A DNA stretch of 64,000 nucleotides from DASYQD01 sp963837455. Its GTDB lineage: Bacteria; Acidobacteriota; Thermoanaerobaculia; Multivoradales; JAIOJS01. Under the pieces are notes generated by a model that did no database searches, was not told the origin of the DNA, and was given only the letters and a program-made list of their open reading frames with translations. The stretch spans positions 124,001 through 188,000 of the forward strand of contig CAWINM010000014.1 in assembly GCA_963837455.1 (NCBI GenBank). Reading direction: 5' to 3'. The number at the start of each line of letters is the position of its first letter. The stretch's first letter is position 1. The translations under genes and the position numbers were made by a program. Below are positions 43,342 through 52,240 of the stretch, piece by piece.

Positions 43342-43401
43342 CGGATCCTCCTTCGCCGGCGGGCGGCACCGCGCTGCGCGGCGCCCGGCGGCTGCCACGC
43401 G

Positions 43402-44436
43402 CTACGCGTTCGTCTCCGTCCTCTTCGGCGATGCGCCGGCGCCCGCGCTCACCGGCTCCGCCGGTGGCGCCGACGCCGTGCCGCCGACGCCTTCCACTGC
43501 TATCGCACCCGTCCATGCCTTCGGCGTCTCCGCCTCCGGCTTGATCACCAGCACGGGCGTGCTCGCCGACCGCAGCACCTGCTCGGCGACGCTGCCGAAG
43601 AGCAACCGCTTGACACCGCTGATACCACGGGTGGCCATTATGATGAGGTCCGCCGGCGGCTGCTGGGCGGCGGCGAGGATCTCGTCGGCGGGACGTCCGA
43701 TCCGCACCTCGACCTCGCCCGGGACGCCGCCTCCGAGGCGGCCGAGCACGTCGGTGAGCCGCAGCCGCAGCTGTGTCGCCCGCTGCGCGCGCTCCACGTC
43801 GAGGTCGTCCATCGCGCGTGCGCCGGCGACCTCGCCGAGCGGCAGCTCGTCGACGACGTGGAGCAGTCGCAACCGCGCCCTGCACCGCCGCGCCAGCGCC
43901 GCCGCGTCGGTGAGGGCCACTCGCGACGACCCCGAAAAGTCGAAGGGGACGAGGATCTCGCGCGGCGGCACCTCGCGGGTGGCGCAGACGTCGCCGGCAC
44001 GGAGCGTCACCACCGGACAGCGGCTGTGACGCATCACCGCCTCGGCATGGCCGCCGAGCAGGAGCCGCGCCGCCCCCCGCCTGCCATGAGTGCCCATGAC
44101 CACGAGGTCGATGGCGTGGCTCTCCTCGTAGGCGAGGATCGCGGCGCTGGGATCGGCCGCGCGCAGCACGGTCACCACCGAGCTCACCTCGACCGCCGCG
44201 GGGCTCACGGCGAGCTCGCTGAGGGCGGCGCGGGTCTCCTCCTCGGCGCGCGCGTACGCCTCGTCGGCGGCGGGGACGTAGAACATGGGGTCGTACGGAA
44301 GGTCGCTGTGCAGCGCGATGACGTGCAGCAGGTGGAGGCGGGCGCCGAAGCAGCGCGCCAGCTCGGTGGCATAGCCGAAGGCCAGCTGCGCACAGGGCGA
44401 GAAGTCGGTCGGGTAGAGGATGTCGTGGACGTTCAT
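43402..44436 (-). CDS. Tandem universal stress protein
   Basis: 344 residues with two UspA domains (about 1-145 and 155-300). ATP-binding loops GTHGRRGAARLLLGGHAEAV and ATRGISGVKRLLFGSVAEQV are both present. The first domain opens MNVHDILYPTDFSPCAQLAF, very like the first domain of the Usp-CBS fusion (MEPRNVLYPTDLSPCSRQAF), so the genes are paralogues. A C-terminal tail of 40 residues is Ala/Pro-rich. Usp proteins accumulate under starvation, low oxygen or osmotic stress. It lies 60 bases after the DksA-like gene on the same strand. Confidence -1.
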   Translation of the reverse strand: MNVHDILYPTDFSPCAQLAFGYATELARCFGARLHLLHVIALHSDLPYDPMFYVPAADEAYARAEEETRAALSELAVSPAAVEVSSVVTVLRAADPSAAILAYEESHAIDLVVMGTHGRRGAARLLLGGHAEAVMRHSRCPVVTLRAGDVCATREVPPREILVPFDFSGSSRVALTDAAALARRCRARLRLLHVVDELPLGEVAGARAMDDLDVERAQRATQLRLRLTDVLGRLGGGVPGEVEVRIGRPADEILAAAQQPPADLIIMATRGISGVKRLLFGSVAEQVLRSASTPVLVIKPEAETPKAWTGAIAVEGVGGTASAPPAEPVSAGAGASPKRTETNA

Positions 44437-45140
44437 CGCGATCCTCCTCTCGACACCATCCTTCGCACAGGTGGGAGCGAGCGCCACGCGCCAGCGGGTG
44501 GTGGCATGCCGACCCTACGGGCAGGCCGTGCGGCCGGGCCCAGCGCTCCCTCGCTCTCGCCGCGTGACGCGCCGCCGGCTCGAGGCAGGCGCCGGAGCCA
44601 TTCCTGGACCACGAGCCAGGCGCCCGGCGCGCCTCGCAAGGACTCCTGAGTGGCGAAGGGCCAGCGCGGACGTCGCCGTCCCGCGCCTGGCCCCGCACCG
44701 ACCCCGAGGGCTCCACCCCGGCCGCGCCCGGGCCCACGTCGCCGGGTGGGGCTGGCCGCCTCCCGCCCCACGCCGCTGCGCGGAGCCGCCCCACCGGCGG
44801 GTGGGGACATGACGGCGATCAGCGACCTAAGGTTGCGCCATGGAAGTTTCCCATCCACCTCCTGCCGCTTCCCCTGCCACGAGCTGCCCGCAGCGTGCCG
44901 CCGACCCGCGGCGCGCTCCCACCCCGAGCACGCCCCGGCCGGCGGCGAGGATCGCCCTCGCCGCCGGGGCGTCGCTCTCCTGCCGCCCGCTGCCCGCGGG
45001 GTGGCTGGCGGAAGTGGTGGCGCGGCGGCTGGCGCCGCGGCCGGAGGCCACGAGCGCTGCGATCTTCGACTGGAGCTCCGGGGCCACGGCCCTGCGCCTT
45101 CGCGTGCCGACCCGCCGTCCCTTGCTGCCGAGGTGACTCC
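44437..45140. other. Long divergent intergenic region with one doubtful small ORF
   Basis: 704 bases between two divergent usp genes. A plus-strand frame (44840-45136, 98 codons, MEVSHPPPAASPATSCPQRA to VPTRRPLLPR) ends four bases before the next usp start, but it is Pro/Ala/Arg-rich, resembles nothing I know and has no good ribosome binding site; probability of being real about 0.25. A hairpin, CCCCACC-GGCG-GGTGGGG, lies near 44790-44807. The region probably carries both usp promoters. Confidence -1.
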
Positions 45141-46103
45141 ATGAGCGACTCCCCGCGCTATCGGCTCGTTCTCGCGGCCACCGACTTCTCCCCCGCCGCC
45201 GAGCGTGCCGTCGCCTGGGCGGTCGAGCTCGCGGCGCAACGTCGCGCCGAGCTGCGCCTGGTGCACGCGCTGGTGCCGCCTGGCGCCACCGAGCTCGCTC
45301 CCCATCTCGGCTGGACACTCACCGAGGAGCTGCTCGCGGTGGCCCGGCAACGACTCGCCGAGCTCGCCCTGCCGCTGCGCCAGCGGGTGCCCGAGGTCAC
45401 GCTCGAGGTCGAGCTCGGCAGCGCCGCCGAGGTGGTCCTCGCCGCCGCCCGCGCCCACCGCCCCGAGCTCCTCGTCGTCGGCACGCGGGGCCTGCGCGGC
45501 TGGCGACACGTGCTGCTCGGCAGCACCGCGGCGCGCGTGCTCGCGCACGCCAGCTGTCCGGTGCTGGCGGTGCACGAGACCGACGCCGGGCTGCCCCATG
45601 GCGGCATGAAGCTGCTCGTCGCCACCGACTTCTCCGACGACGCCGACCGGGCGCTCGACGCCGCCGTCCGGCTGCTGCCGGAGGCGATCGCCGAGGTGGT
45701 GCTCCTCCACGCCTTCGCGGCGCCGCTGCCGGCCGCCACCCCCGAGGCCTACCTCGACGGCGAGCTGGTCGACAAGCTGCGGCGCTCGGCCGAGGAGGGG
45801 CTCGCTGAAGCGGCGGCCAAGCTCCACGTCGCCGGCCTGCACGTCCACACCGAGCTTCGCGACGGCTACCCGCCGGAGGTGATCGCGCAGACGGCGAGCG
45901 ACCTCGGCGCCGACCTGGTGGTGATGGGGACCCGCGGTCGTGGCGGTATCGCCCACCTGCTACTGGGCAGCAACGCCGAACGGGCGATCCAGCACGTGCA
46001 CTGTCCGCTGCTGGTGCTGCCGCGACGCGCCTGGCAGGAGCAGGAGGGTGCCGGCGAGGAAGCGGTGCCGCTGGTCGGCGCGGCGCTGGACGAGCAGTGC
46101 TGA
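45141..46103 (+). CDS. Tandem universal stress protein
   Basis: 320 residues, two UspA domains (about 8-145 and 155-295). Both ATP-binding loops are complete: GTRGLRGWRHVLLGSTAARV and GTRGRGGIAHLLLGSNAERA. It starts MSDSPRYRLVLAATDFSPAA at 45141. The two halves differ more from the other Usp proteins of this window than those do from each other. Its stop is 31 bases from the end of the convergent ATP synthase operon. Confidence -1.
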   Translation: MSDSPRYRLVLAATDFSPAAERAVAWAVELAAQRRAELRLVHALVPPGATELAPHLGWTLTEELLAVARQRLAELALPLRQRVPEVTLEVELGSAAEVVLAAARAHRPELLVVGTRGLRGWRHVLLGSTAARVLAHASCPVLAVHETDAGLPHGGMKLLVATDFSDDADRALDAAVRLLPEAIAEVVLLHAFAAPLPAATPEAYLDGELVDKLRRSAEEGLAEAAAKLHVAGLHVHTELRDGYPPEVIAQTASDLGADLVVMGTRGRGGIAHLLLGSNAERAIQHVHCPLLVLPRRAWQEQEGAGEEAVPLVGAALDEQC

Positions 46104-46134
46104 GCGGCAGCGGAGCGCCGGCTCCGCCGGTCGC

Positions 46135-46782
46135 CTAGCTCGCTGCCGCGGTGCTGCCGCGGCGGGCGCCGCGCAGCAGGTGCCGCACCCGCACCCGCTC
46201 CTCGCGCTCGCGCTCGTCGAGCACCCTCTCGACGCGCGAGAGCTCTGCCTCGAGCTGCGGCGTCACCCGCTGCTCGAGCGTGCGCACCTGCCGCGAGGCG
46301 GCGGCGAGAGCGGCGCCGAGGCGGGTGATCAGCAGCTCGCGCGAGGCGGCGGCGAGCAGCTGTTCGAGCAGCCCCTCGAAAGCGTCGGCGGTGAGCGTCG
46401 CCGCGCCACCGGCGCCGGGAGTCGTGGCGCGCGCCGCCAGGGTGCGACGCACCGCCGGCAGCGCCACCAGGCGCGGCGCCGCCACGCCCCACACCTGCGC
46501 CGGCTCGAGCTCCACCTCGAGCTGGCGGCTCGGCCAGCCGAGCGGCTCGAGCGCCGCGTCGCCGGCCGCGGCGAGGGCGTCCACCAGCAGCCGGTAGCCG
46601 GCCGCTGCCTGCGCGGCGATGCCGGCGCGCGCGTCGGCCGCCGGCCGCACCTGGCGCATGAGCTCGCGCACCAGTGCCTCGCGCTTCTTGCGCAGCAGCC
46701 CACGCCCCTTGGCGACGCGCTCCAGGCGGTGCCGGCCGCGCAGCAGGTCGAGCCGCGTCGAGGTGAGCCGCTGGGTGCTCAC
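46135..46782 (-). CDS. ntpD: V/A-type ATP synthase subunit D
   Basis: 215 residues; central stalk subunit. STQRLTSTRLDLLRGRHRLE and GLLRKKREALVREL are the conserved N-terminal helix, and EQRVTPQLEAELSRVERVLD with EREREERVRVRHLL the long C-terminal helix. The GTG start at 46782 overlaps the stop of the B gene (GTGA). Last gene of the operon. It transmits rotation between the A/B head and the membrane ring. Confidence -1.
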   Translation of the reverse strand: MSTQRLTSTRLDLLRGRHRLERVAKGRGLLRKKREALVRELMRQVRPAADARAGIAAQAAAGYRLLVDALAAAGDAALEPLGWPSRQLEVELEPAQVWGVAAPRLVALPAVRRTLAARATTPGAGGAATLTADAFEGLLEQLLAAASRELLITRLGAALAAASRQVRTLEQRVTPQLEAELSRVERVLDEREREERVRVRHLLRGARRGSTAAAS

Positions 46783-48269
46783 CGGCCGGCCTCCGCGGCC
46801 CTCTCGCACTCCGCCCAGCAGGTGGCATCGAGCCGATGCAGGTCACCGCGCGGCAGCGTGGCGAGCAGACGCCAGCCCACGGTGAAGGTCTCGGCGATGG
46901 TGCGGCGCGTCTCCCCCTGGCCGATCAGCTCGCGCTCGCAGCGGTCGGCGAAGGCGAGGGCGCGGCGGTCCTCGTCGGCGAGGCCTCCCTCGCCGACGAT
47001 GCTCGCCATGGCGCGCGCCTCGCGGCCACGCGCGTAGCTGGCGTAGAGCTGGTCGGCCCAGCGCCGGTGCCAGGGCGCCGTGCGCCCCTCGCCGATGCCG
47101 GCCTTCATCAGCCGCGACAGCGAGGGCAGCACGTCGATGGGCGGGTAGACGCCCTGGCGGTGCAGCTCCCGCGACAGCACCACCTGCCCCTCGGTGATGT
47201 AGCCGCTGAGGTCGGGGATGGGGTGGGTGATGTCATCGTCGGGCATGGTGAGCACCGGGATCTGGGTGAGCGAGCCCGGTCGCCCGGCGAGGATGCCGGC
47301 GCGCTCGAACAGCGACGCCAGGTCGGTGTAGAGGTAGCCGGGATAGCCGCGCCGGCCGGGGATCTCCTCGCGCGCGGTGGAGATCTCGCGCAGCGCCTCG
47401 GCGTAGTGGGTGACGTCGGCCATCACCAGCAGCACGTGCAGCCCCGCCTCGAAGGCGAGGAACTCGGCGGCGGCGAGCGCCACCCGCGGCGCCAGCAGCC
47501 GCTCGATCGGCGGGTCGGCGGTCTCGTTCAGGTAGAGCAGCGTGCGCGCGGCGGCGCCGCTGCCGGCGCAGCGCGAGAGGAACAGCTGGCTCTCGCGGTG
47601 GGTGATGCCCATGGCCACGAAGACGACGGCGAATGGCTCGCCGCGCGGCGCACGCGCGCCCACCACGATCTGCGCCGCCAGCTCCAGCGCCGGCAGCCCG
47701 GGGCCCGAGAAGATCGGCAGCTTCTGTCCGCGCACCAGGGTGTTGAGGCCGTCGATGGCGGAGATGCCGGTCTCCACGAAGTCGGCGGGCGGCAGCCGCC
47801 GCGCCGGGTTCATCGCCGCCCCGGCGAGCGGCGCCAGCGCCTCCCCGACCGGTGGCGGCAGACCGTCACGGGGCCGACCGAGCCCGTCGAAGGCGCGGCC
47901 GAGCAGCTCGCGCCCCACCGCCACCTCGCCGACGCCGCCGCTGAAGGTGACGCCGGCGAGCGCCGGCGCGATGCCGAGCGTCTCCTCGAGCACCTGCACC
48001 ACCGTCTCCCCCTCGCCGGCGTCGATCACCTGGCCGCGCCGCCGCGGCTGTCCGGGCACCACCACCTCCACCTGCTCGCCGAGGGCGGCGCCCGGCGTTC
48101 CCTGCAGGTAGAGCAGCGGCCCGCTGATACCGGCTGCGCCTTGCAGCTGGCGCGCCAGCGGCAGGTGGACGGTGGCCACGCGTGGCGCCGGCGGCGCCGG
48201 CAGGCGCGGCTCGGCGGCGTCCCCTGCCCGCGGGCCGAGCTCGACGGTCGGCGGCAGCACCGCGCTCAT
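46779..48269 (-). CDS. ntpB: V/A-type ATP synthase subunit B
   Basis: 496 residues, non-catalytic nucleotide-binding head subunit. Conserved stretches: DFVETGISAIDGLNTLVRGQ, QKLPIFSGPGLPALELAAQI, VVFVAMGITHRESQLFL, LLVMADVTHYAEALREISTA, REEIPGRRGYPGYLYTDLAS and IPVLTMPDDDITHPIPDLSG. The P-loop is degenerate (SGPGLPALE), as is normal for B. ATG at 48269 overlaps the stop of the A gene (ATGA). The C-terminal part is of usual length. Confidence -1.
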   Translation of the reverse strand: MSAVLPPTVELGPRAGDAAEPRLPAPPAPRVATVHLPLARQLQGAAGISGPLLYLQGTPGAALGEQVEVVVPGQPRRRGQVIDAGEGETVVQVLEETLGIAPALAGVTFSGGVGEVAVGRELLGRAFDGLGRPRDGLPPPVGEALAPLAGAAMNPARRLPPADFVETGISAIDGLNTLVRGQKLPIFSGPGLPALELAAQIVVGARAPRGEPFAVVFVAMGITHRESQLFLSRCAGSGAAARTLLYLNETADPPIERLLAPRVALAAAEFLAFEAGLHVLLVMADVTHYAEALREISTAREEIPGRRGYPGYLYTDLASLFERAGILAGRPGSLTQIPVLTMPDDDITHPIPDLSGYITEGQVVLSRELHRQGVYPPIDVLPSLSRLMKAGIGEGRTAPWHRRWADQLYASYARGREARAMASIVGEGGLADEDRRALAFADRCERELIGQGETRRTIAETFTVGWRLLATLPRGDLHRLDATCWAECERAAEAGR

Positions 48270-50104
48270 GGCTCCTCCCCGCCGTCCACCGGGGTCCCGA
48301 GGGGGGCTGGTGGCGAGGCAGGGGCGGCCGCTTCGGCGGTGGCCGCGGCCGACTCGCCGCAACGCTCGACGCTCCGCTGCAGCCGCTCGCAGGCCGCCAC
48401 CGCCGCCGGCAGCTCCGCCTCGGGCGTGGCGCACAGGGCAGCGAACGCCTCGCCGCAGGCGGCGAGGGGCAGCGCATCGACGGTGGCGCCGCGCTCGAGC
48501 GCCGTCTCGGCCGCACCCTGCAGCGCCACCAGCAGACGCGCCAGCGCCGCCGTCTTCGCCAGGCTGGAGGTGGCGTCGTTGGGCTCGTAGGCGCTCTGCC
48601 CCAGCAGGTGCTCGCGCACCAGGGCGCCGGTGGCGAGCGCCAGGCGGTCCGACTCCTGCAGCGCCTCGGCTCCCACCAGGCCGGCGATCTCGCGCAGCTC
48701 GGCCTCGCGGGCGAGCATCGCCAGCGTCGCCTTGCGCAGCGACTCCCAGTCGCCGCTCGCCGCGCCGGCGAACCAGGGCGCCAGCTCGCGCGCGTAGAGC
48801 GACCAGCTCCCCTGCCAGTCGACGGCGGGGAACTGGCGCTGGTGGGCGAGGCGGCTGTCGAGGCCCCACAGCGCGCCCACCACCCGCAGCGCTGCCTGCG
48901 TCACCGGCTCGGAGAGATCCCCTCCGGGCGGCGAGACGGCGGTGACCATGGTCAGCGAGCCCTCGCGCGCGGCAGCGCCGAGGGCACGCACCCGCCCGGC
49001 GCGCTCGAAGAAGCGCCCCAGGCGGTTGCCGAGGTAGGTCGGGTAGCCCTCCTCGCCCGGCATCTCCTGCAGGTGGGAGCCGATCTCGCGCAGCGCCTCG
49101 GCCCAGCGCGAGAGGCTGTCGACGAGCAACGCCACGCGATAGCCCATGTCGCGGTAGTGCTCGGCGATGGTGACCCCGAGGTAGATCGAGGCCTCGCGCG
49201 CCACCACTGGCATGTTCGAGGTATTGACGACGAGCACCGTGCGCTCGCGCAGCGGGCGGCCGCTCTTGGGATCGGTGAGGGCCGACAGCTCGCCGATCGC
49301 CTCTGCCATTTCGTTGCCGCGCTCGCCACAGCCGACGAAGATGACGACGTCGGCGGCGGCGTACTTGGCGAGCGACTGCTCGATCACCGTCTTGCCGGTG
49401 CCGAAGCCGCCGGGCACCGCCACCGCGCCCCCCTCGGCGACGGGGAAGAGCAGGTCGAAGACGCGCTGACCGGTGAGCAGAGGGCGATCGACGGCGAGAC
49501 GGGCCGCCACCGGCCGCGGCTCACGGATGGCCCAGCGCTGCGCCAGCCGCAGCACCGTGCCGCCGGCGAGCTCGACCAGCGGCTCGTCGACCGTGCGCGG
49601 CCCCGGAAGGAGGCGGGTGATGCGGCCCGCAACGCCGGGCGGCACCAGCACCCGGTGCTCGATCGCCGGCGTCTCCTGCACGGTGGCGAGGAGGTCCCCG
49701 GCGCCGACCTCGTCACCCACGCGGCAGTCGAGCGCCACCTCCCAGCGCCGCTCGGGATCGAGCGTCGGCGCATCGGCACCGGGTGCGAGGAAGTCGCCAC
49801 CGCGCTCCGCCAGACGTCGCAGCGGCCGCCCCACGCCGTCGAGCACCGACCCCAGGAGGCCGGGCCCGAGCGCGGCGGTGAGCGGCGCACCGGTGGCGCG
49901 CACCGGCTCGCCGAGGCGCAGCCCCGCCGTCTCCTCGTACACCTGCACCGTGGCGCGCGCGCCGCGCAGGCGGATCACCTCGCCGAGCAGGGCGCGCTCC
50001 CCCACGCGCACCAGCTCGTAGAGGCCCGCCGAGGCGAGCGGCTCGGCCTCGGCGAGGGCGCCGTGCAGCCGCACCACGCGGGCGGGACCGGTCGCCGCGC
50101 TCAT
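48266..50104 (-). CDS. ntpA: V/A-type ATP synthase catalytic subunit A
   Basis: 612 residues, catalytic subunit. The P-loop reads GGFGTGKTVIEQSLAKYA, followed by the family motifs VFVGCGERGNEMAE, NTSNMPVVAREASIYLGVTI, AEHYRDMGYRVALLVDSLSR, WAEALREIGSHLQEMPGEEG and GYPTYLGNRL; the A-specific bulge region lies near residues 110-190. It makes or hydrolyses ATP at the interface with B. ATG at 50104 overlaps the stop of the F-subunit gene. The last 40 residues are Ala/Pro/Glu-rich and probably disordered. Confidence -1.
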   Translation of the reverse strand: MSAATGPARVVRLHGALAEAEPLASAGLYELVRVGERALLGEVIRLRGARATVQVYEETAGLRLGEPVRATGAPLTAALGPGLLGSVLDGVGRPLRRLAERGGDFLAPGADAPTLDPERRWEVALDCRVGDEVGAGDLLATVQETPAIEHRVLVPPGVAGRITRLLPGPRTVDEPLVELAGGTVLRLAQRWAIREPRPVAARLAVDRPLLTGQRVFDLLFPVAEGGAVAVPGGFGTGKTVIEQSLAKYAAADVVIFVGCGERGNEMAEAIGELSALTDPKSGRPLRERTVLVVNTSNMPVVAREASIYLGVTIAEHYRDMGYRVALLVDSLSRWAEALREIGSHLQEMPGEEGYPTYLGNRLGRFFERAGRVRALGAAAREGSLTMVTAVSPPGGDLSEPVTQAALRVVGALWGLDSRLAHQRQFPAVDWQGSWSLYARELAPWFAGAASGDWESLRKATLAMLAREAELREIAGLVGAEALQESDRLALATGALVREHLLGQSAYEPNDATSSLAKTAALARLLVALQGAAETALERGATVDALPLAACGEAFAALCATPEAELPAAVAACERLQRSVERCGESAAATAEAAAPASPPAPLGTPVDGGEEP

Positions 50105-50436
50105 GCCAGCCTCACGCGGTAGCCGATCGCCTGCCGCAGGATCTCGAGCAGGAACGCCTCCGGCGCGGCGGCGGCGGCGGCCCGCGGCGCCGGGAAGGGC
50201 ACCGCCAGCAGCGCCGGGTCGCGCGACAGCCGCCGTCGCAGCGGCGGCGGCAGGGCGGCCAGCAGGTCCTCCTCGACGAGCACCACCGCCGGCCGCTCGC
50301 CCGCCGGCGCGGCGAGCAGTCGCGCCAGCGCCGCCGCCGCGGCATCGCCGTCCTCGACGGCGTGCGCGGCGAGGCCGGCGAGGCCAAAGCCCTTGGCCAC
50401 CCCGGGCGTGCACAGCACCTCGACGCCGCCGTTCAC
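50101..50436 (-). CDS. V/A-type ATP synthase subunit F
   Basis: 111 residues; small central-stalk subunit (called G in the Enterococcus ntp operon). Rossmann-like pattern with VEVLCTPGVAKGFGLAGLAA at the N-terminus, then PAVVLVEEDLLAALPPPLRR and PFPAPRAAAAA. It starts with GTG at 50436, overlapping the stop of the C gene. Position between C and A matches the standard gene order. Confidence -1.
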   Translation of the reverse strand: MNGGVEVLCTPGVAKGFGLAGLAAHAVEDGDAAAAALARLLAAPAGERPAVVLVEEDLLAALPPPLRRRLSRDPALLAVPFPAPRAAAAAAPEAFLLEILRQAIGYRVRLA

Positions 50437-51437
50437 GCCGCAACCTCCAGTGCCGTCGCCTCCGCGGCGCCCACCCCGAGCGTCGCGCGCCATGCCGCCC
50501 GGCGCAGCACCGCCGCCTCGTGAGTGAGAGCCAGCAGGTACCACGCGACCGGCGCCGCCGACAGCGGCAGTCGCCTGGCCAGCGCCCGCTGCTCCGCCAG
50601 CGCGTCGACGAGCAGCGCCGCCTCGAGCCACGCCGCCGCGCTCTCGGGCCGGCGCAGGGCGCGGCCCACCGCACCGCCGAAGCGCGGCGCCAGCAGGCGC
50701 GCCGCCGCCGCCGTGCCGGGAGCGGCGGCGGCGGCAAGGAAGCTCTCGCGGTCGAGGACCTTGCCGCCGGCCAGGAAGCACTCCTCCGGCGGAAGCTCGC
50801 GCTCGCCGCCGGCGAGCAGCAGCGCGATGGCGGCATCGAGGCCGTCGATCCAGCGCACGGCGAGCCGGCGCAGCGACCGATCGGCCGCGCGAGACGCCGT
50901 CCGCAGCTGCGCCGCCAGCGCGCGATCCAGAGCGAGCTCGAGGCGCAGCAGACGCGGCTCGCCAGCAGCGGTCTCGGCAGCCAGCGCAGCACCGAAGGGG
51001 TTCCCCCACAGGCACAGCAGGGCCGCCACCGCCGCCGGGTTGGACCGCCGCGCCAGCTCGTCGAGGGCACGCGCCGGCAGCGTCGGCGTAGGTAGGGTGC
51101 CGCTGGCGCGACCGGCTGGCGGCACGCCGGCCGCGAGGCCACGCAGGATGCGCCGCAGGCTGCGTCGATCCTCGGCAGCGAACCATGGTTGCAGCGCCTC
51201 GCGCTGCGCGGCGTCGAGCCAGCGGGAGAGGACGCGCAGCTCGGCGCCGGCGCCCAGCCGCACCGCCTCCTCGATGGCCGCCGCGTCGGCGGGCGTGGCG
51301 AGCGGGAAGCCCCGCCCTGCCACCGCGCGCCGCACCGGCTCGAGCTCCCCGCTGCGCTCGAGCTCGGCGAGCACGGCGGGCGCGAGCAGCCTCGAGGCGA
51401 GACCGCGGGCGCGCGCGGCGGCCGCCTCCCAGCTCAC
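50433..51437 (-). CDS. ntpC: V/A-type ATP synthase subunit C
   Basis: 334 residues, the funnel-shaped subunit that links the central stalk to the membrane ring. Mostly helical; identification rests on position between E and F, length (family about 330-360) and segments such as ELEPVRRAVAGRGFPLATPA and WLEAALLVDALAEQRALARR. Sequence conservation is low, as is common for C. The GTG start at 51437 overlaps the stop of the E gene (GTGA). Confidence -1.
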   Translation of the reverse strand: MSWEAAAARARGLASRLLAPAVLAELERSGELEPVRRAVAGRGFPLATPADAAAIEEAVRLGAGAELRVLSRWLDAAQREALQPWFAAEDRRSLRRILRGLAAGVPPAGRASGTLPTPTLPARALDELARRSNPAAVAALLCLWGNPFGAALAAETAAGEPRLLRLELALDRALAAQLRTASRAADRSLRRLAVRWIDGLDAAIALLLAGGERELPPEECFLAGGKVLDRESFLAAAAAPGTAAAARLLAPRFGGAVGRALRRPESAAAWLEAALLVDALAEQRALARRLPLSAAPVAWYLLALTHEAAVLRRAAWRATLGVGAAEATALEVAA

Positions 51438-52006
51438 TCCTCCTCCAGGGCGCGCAGCAGGCGCGTCGCGAGCAGCGGCCAGCGCCGCTCCACCAGCTCG
51501 GCCAGCCCCACCTCCACCCGCCAGGGTCCGCCGCAGAGCGCTGGCGCCTCTCCCGGCGGCGCCGGAGCGACCGCGATACCGAGCTCGACTGCGGCCCCGC
51601 GGAGAGCGGGCAATCGCGCCGCCGGACAGCGCAGCGCCAGCTCGCCAGCGGGAAGGTAGTCGCGGGCCGCGGCCAGCAGCCGCACGGCGGCGGCATGCGG
51701 CAGCTCCCCCTCGGCGGTCGTGGCAGCCGCGCGCGCGGCGGCTGCCGCGCGTGCGAGCAGCTCTGCTCGGGCACCGAGCTCGGCAGCTCGCTCCGCCGCC
51801 ACCGCCGCCGCCACCATCGTTGCCTCCTCCGCCGCCAGCCGTTGCCGCTCGGCGGCGAGGGCGGCCTCCTGCTGCCGCGCAGCGATCGCCGCGGCGTCGG
51901 CGCGCAGCGACTGCGCGCTGGCGGCGGCGGCGGAGAGGAGAGACGCCACCTCGCCCTCGGCCTGCTGCTCGAGGGCGGCCAGGAGCTCGCGCAGCGCCAC
52001 GCTCAC
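51434..52006 (-). CDS. ntpE: V/A-type ATP synthase subunit E
   Basis: 190 residues; peripheral stalk. A long Ala/Glu/Arg coiled coil covers about residues 1-110 (LAALEQQAEGEVASLLSAAA, ALAAERQRLAAEEATMVAAA), then a globular C-terminal domain (GPWRVEVGLAELVERRWPLL). The GTG start at 52006 overlaps the stop of the proteolipid gene (GTGA). It forms the outer stalk with the G/H-type subunit encoded first in the operon. Confidence -1.
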   Translation of the reverse strand: MSVALRELLAALEQQAEGEVASLLSAAAASAQSLRADAAAIAARQQEAALAAERQRLAAEEATMVAAAVAAERAAELGARAELLARAAAAARAAATTAEGELPHAAAVRLLAAARDYLPAGELALRCPAARLPALRGAAVELGIAVAPAPPGEAPALCGGPWRVEVGLAELVERRWPLLATRLLRALEEE

Positions 52007-52221
52007 CCGCCCTTGAGCAGGATGACGACGGCCACCACGAAGCCGAGGATCACCATCGTCTCGGGGATGGCCACCAGGATCACCGCGGTAGCAGTGAGCT
52101 CCGGTTTCTCCGCCAGGGTGGCGGCGACGGCGGCGCCGATGCGCGACTGCGCCCACGCGGTGGCCACCGCCGAGACGGCGATCGCCAGGGCGGCGGCGAA
52201 GGGGAGCCAGAGGACTTGCAT
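52003..52221 (-). CDS. ntpK: V/A-type ATP synthase proteolipid subunit K (two-helix)
   Basis: 72 residues forming one hairpin of two transmembrane helices: MQVLWLPFAAALAIAVSAVA and VILVAIPETMVILGFVVAVV. The ion-binding Glu is in PET of helix 2; helix 1 has a Gln in TAWAQSRIG. The size matches the two-helix type known from archaeal and some bacterial enzymes, not the four-helix NtpK of Enterococcus. Gln in helix 1 with Glu-Thr in helix 2 resembles sodium-binding c-rings, so Na+ rather than H+ could be the coupling ion; this is inference. ATG at 52221 follows AAGGAGACC. Confidence -1.
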   Translation of the reverse strand: MQVLWLPFAAALAIAVSAVATAWAQSRIGAAVAATLAEKPELTATAVILVAIPETMVILGFVVAVVILLKGG

Positions 52222-52240
52222 GGAGGTCTCCTTTGCGGAT

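Noticed and set aside
44840..45136. 98-codon plus-strand ORF ahead of the usp gene as a confident gene
   Set aside because: No recognisable similarity, biased composition and poor translation start; kept only as a remark.
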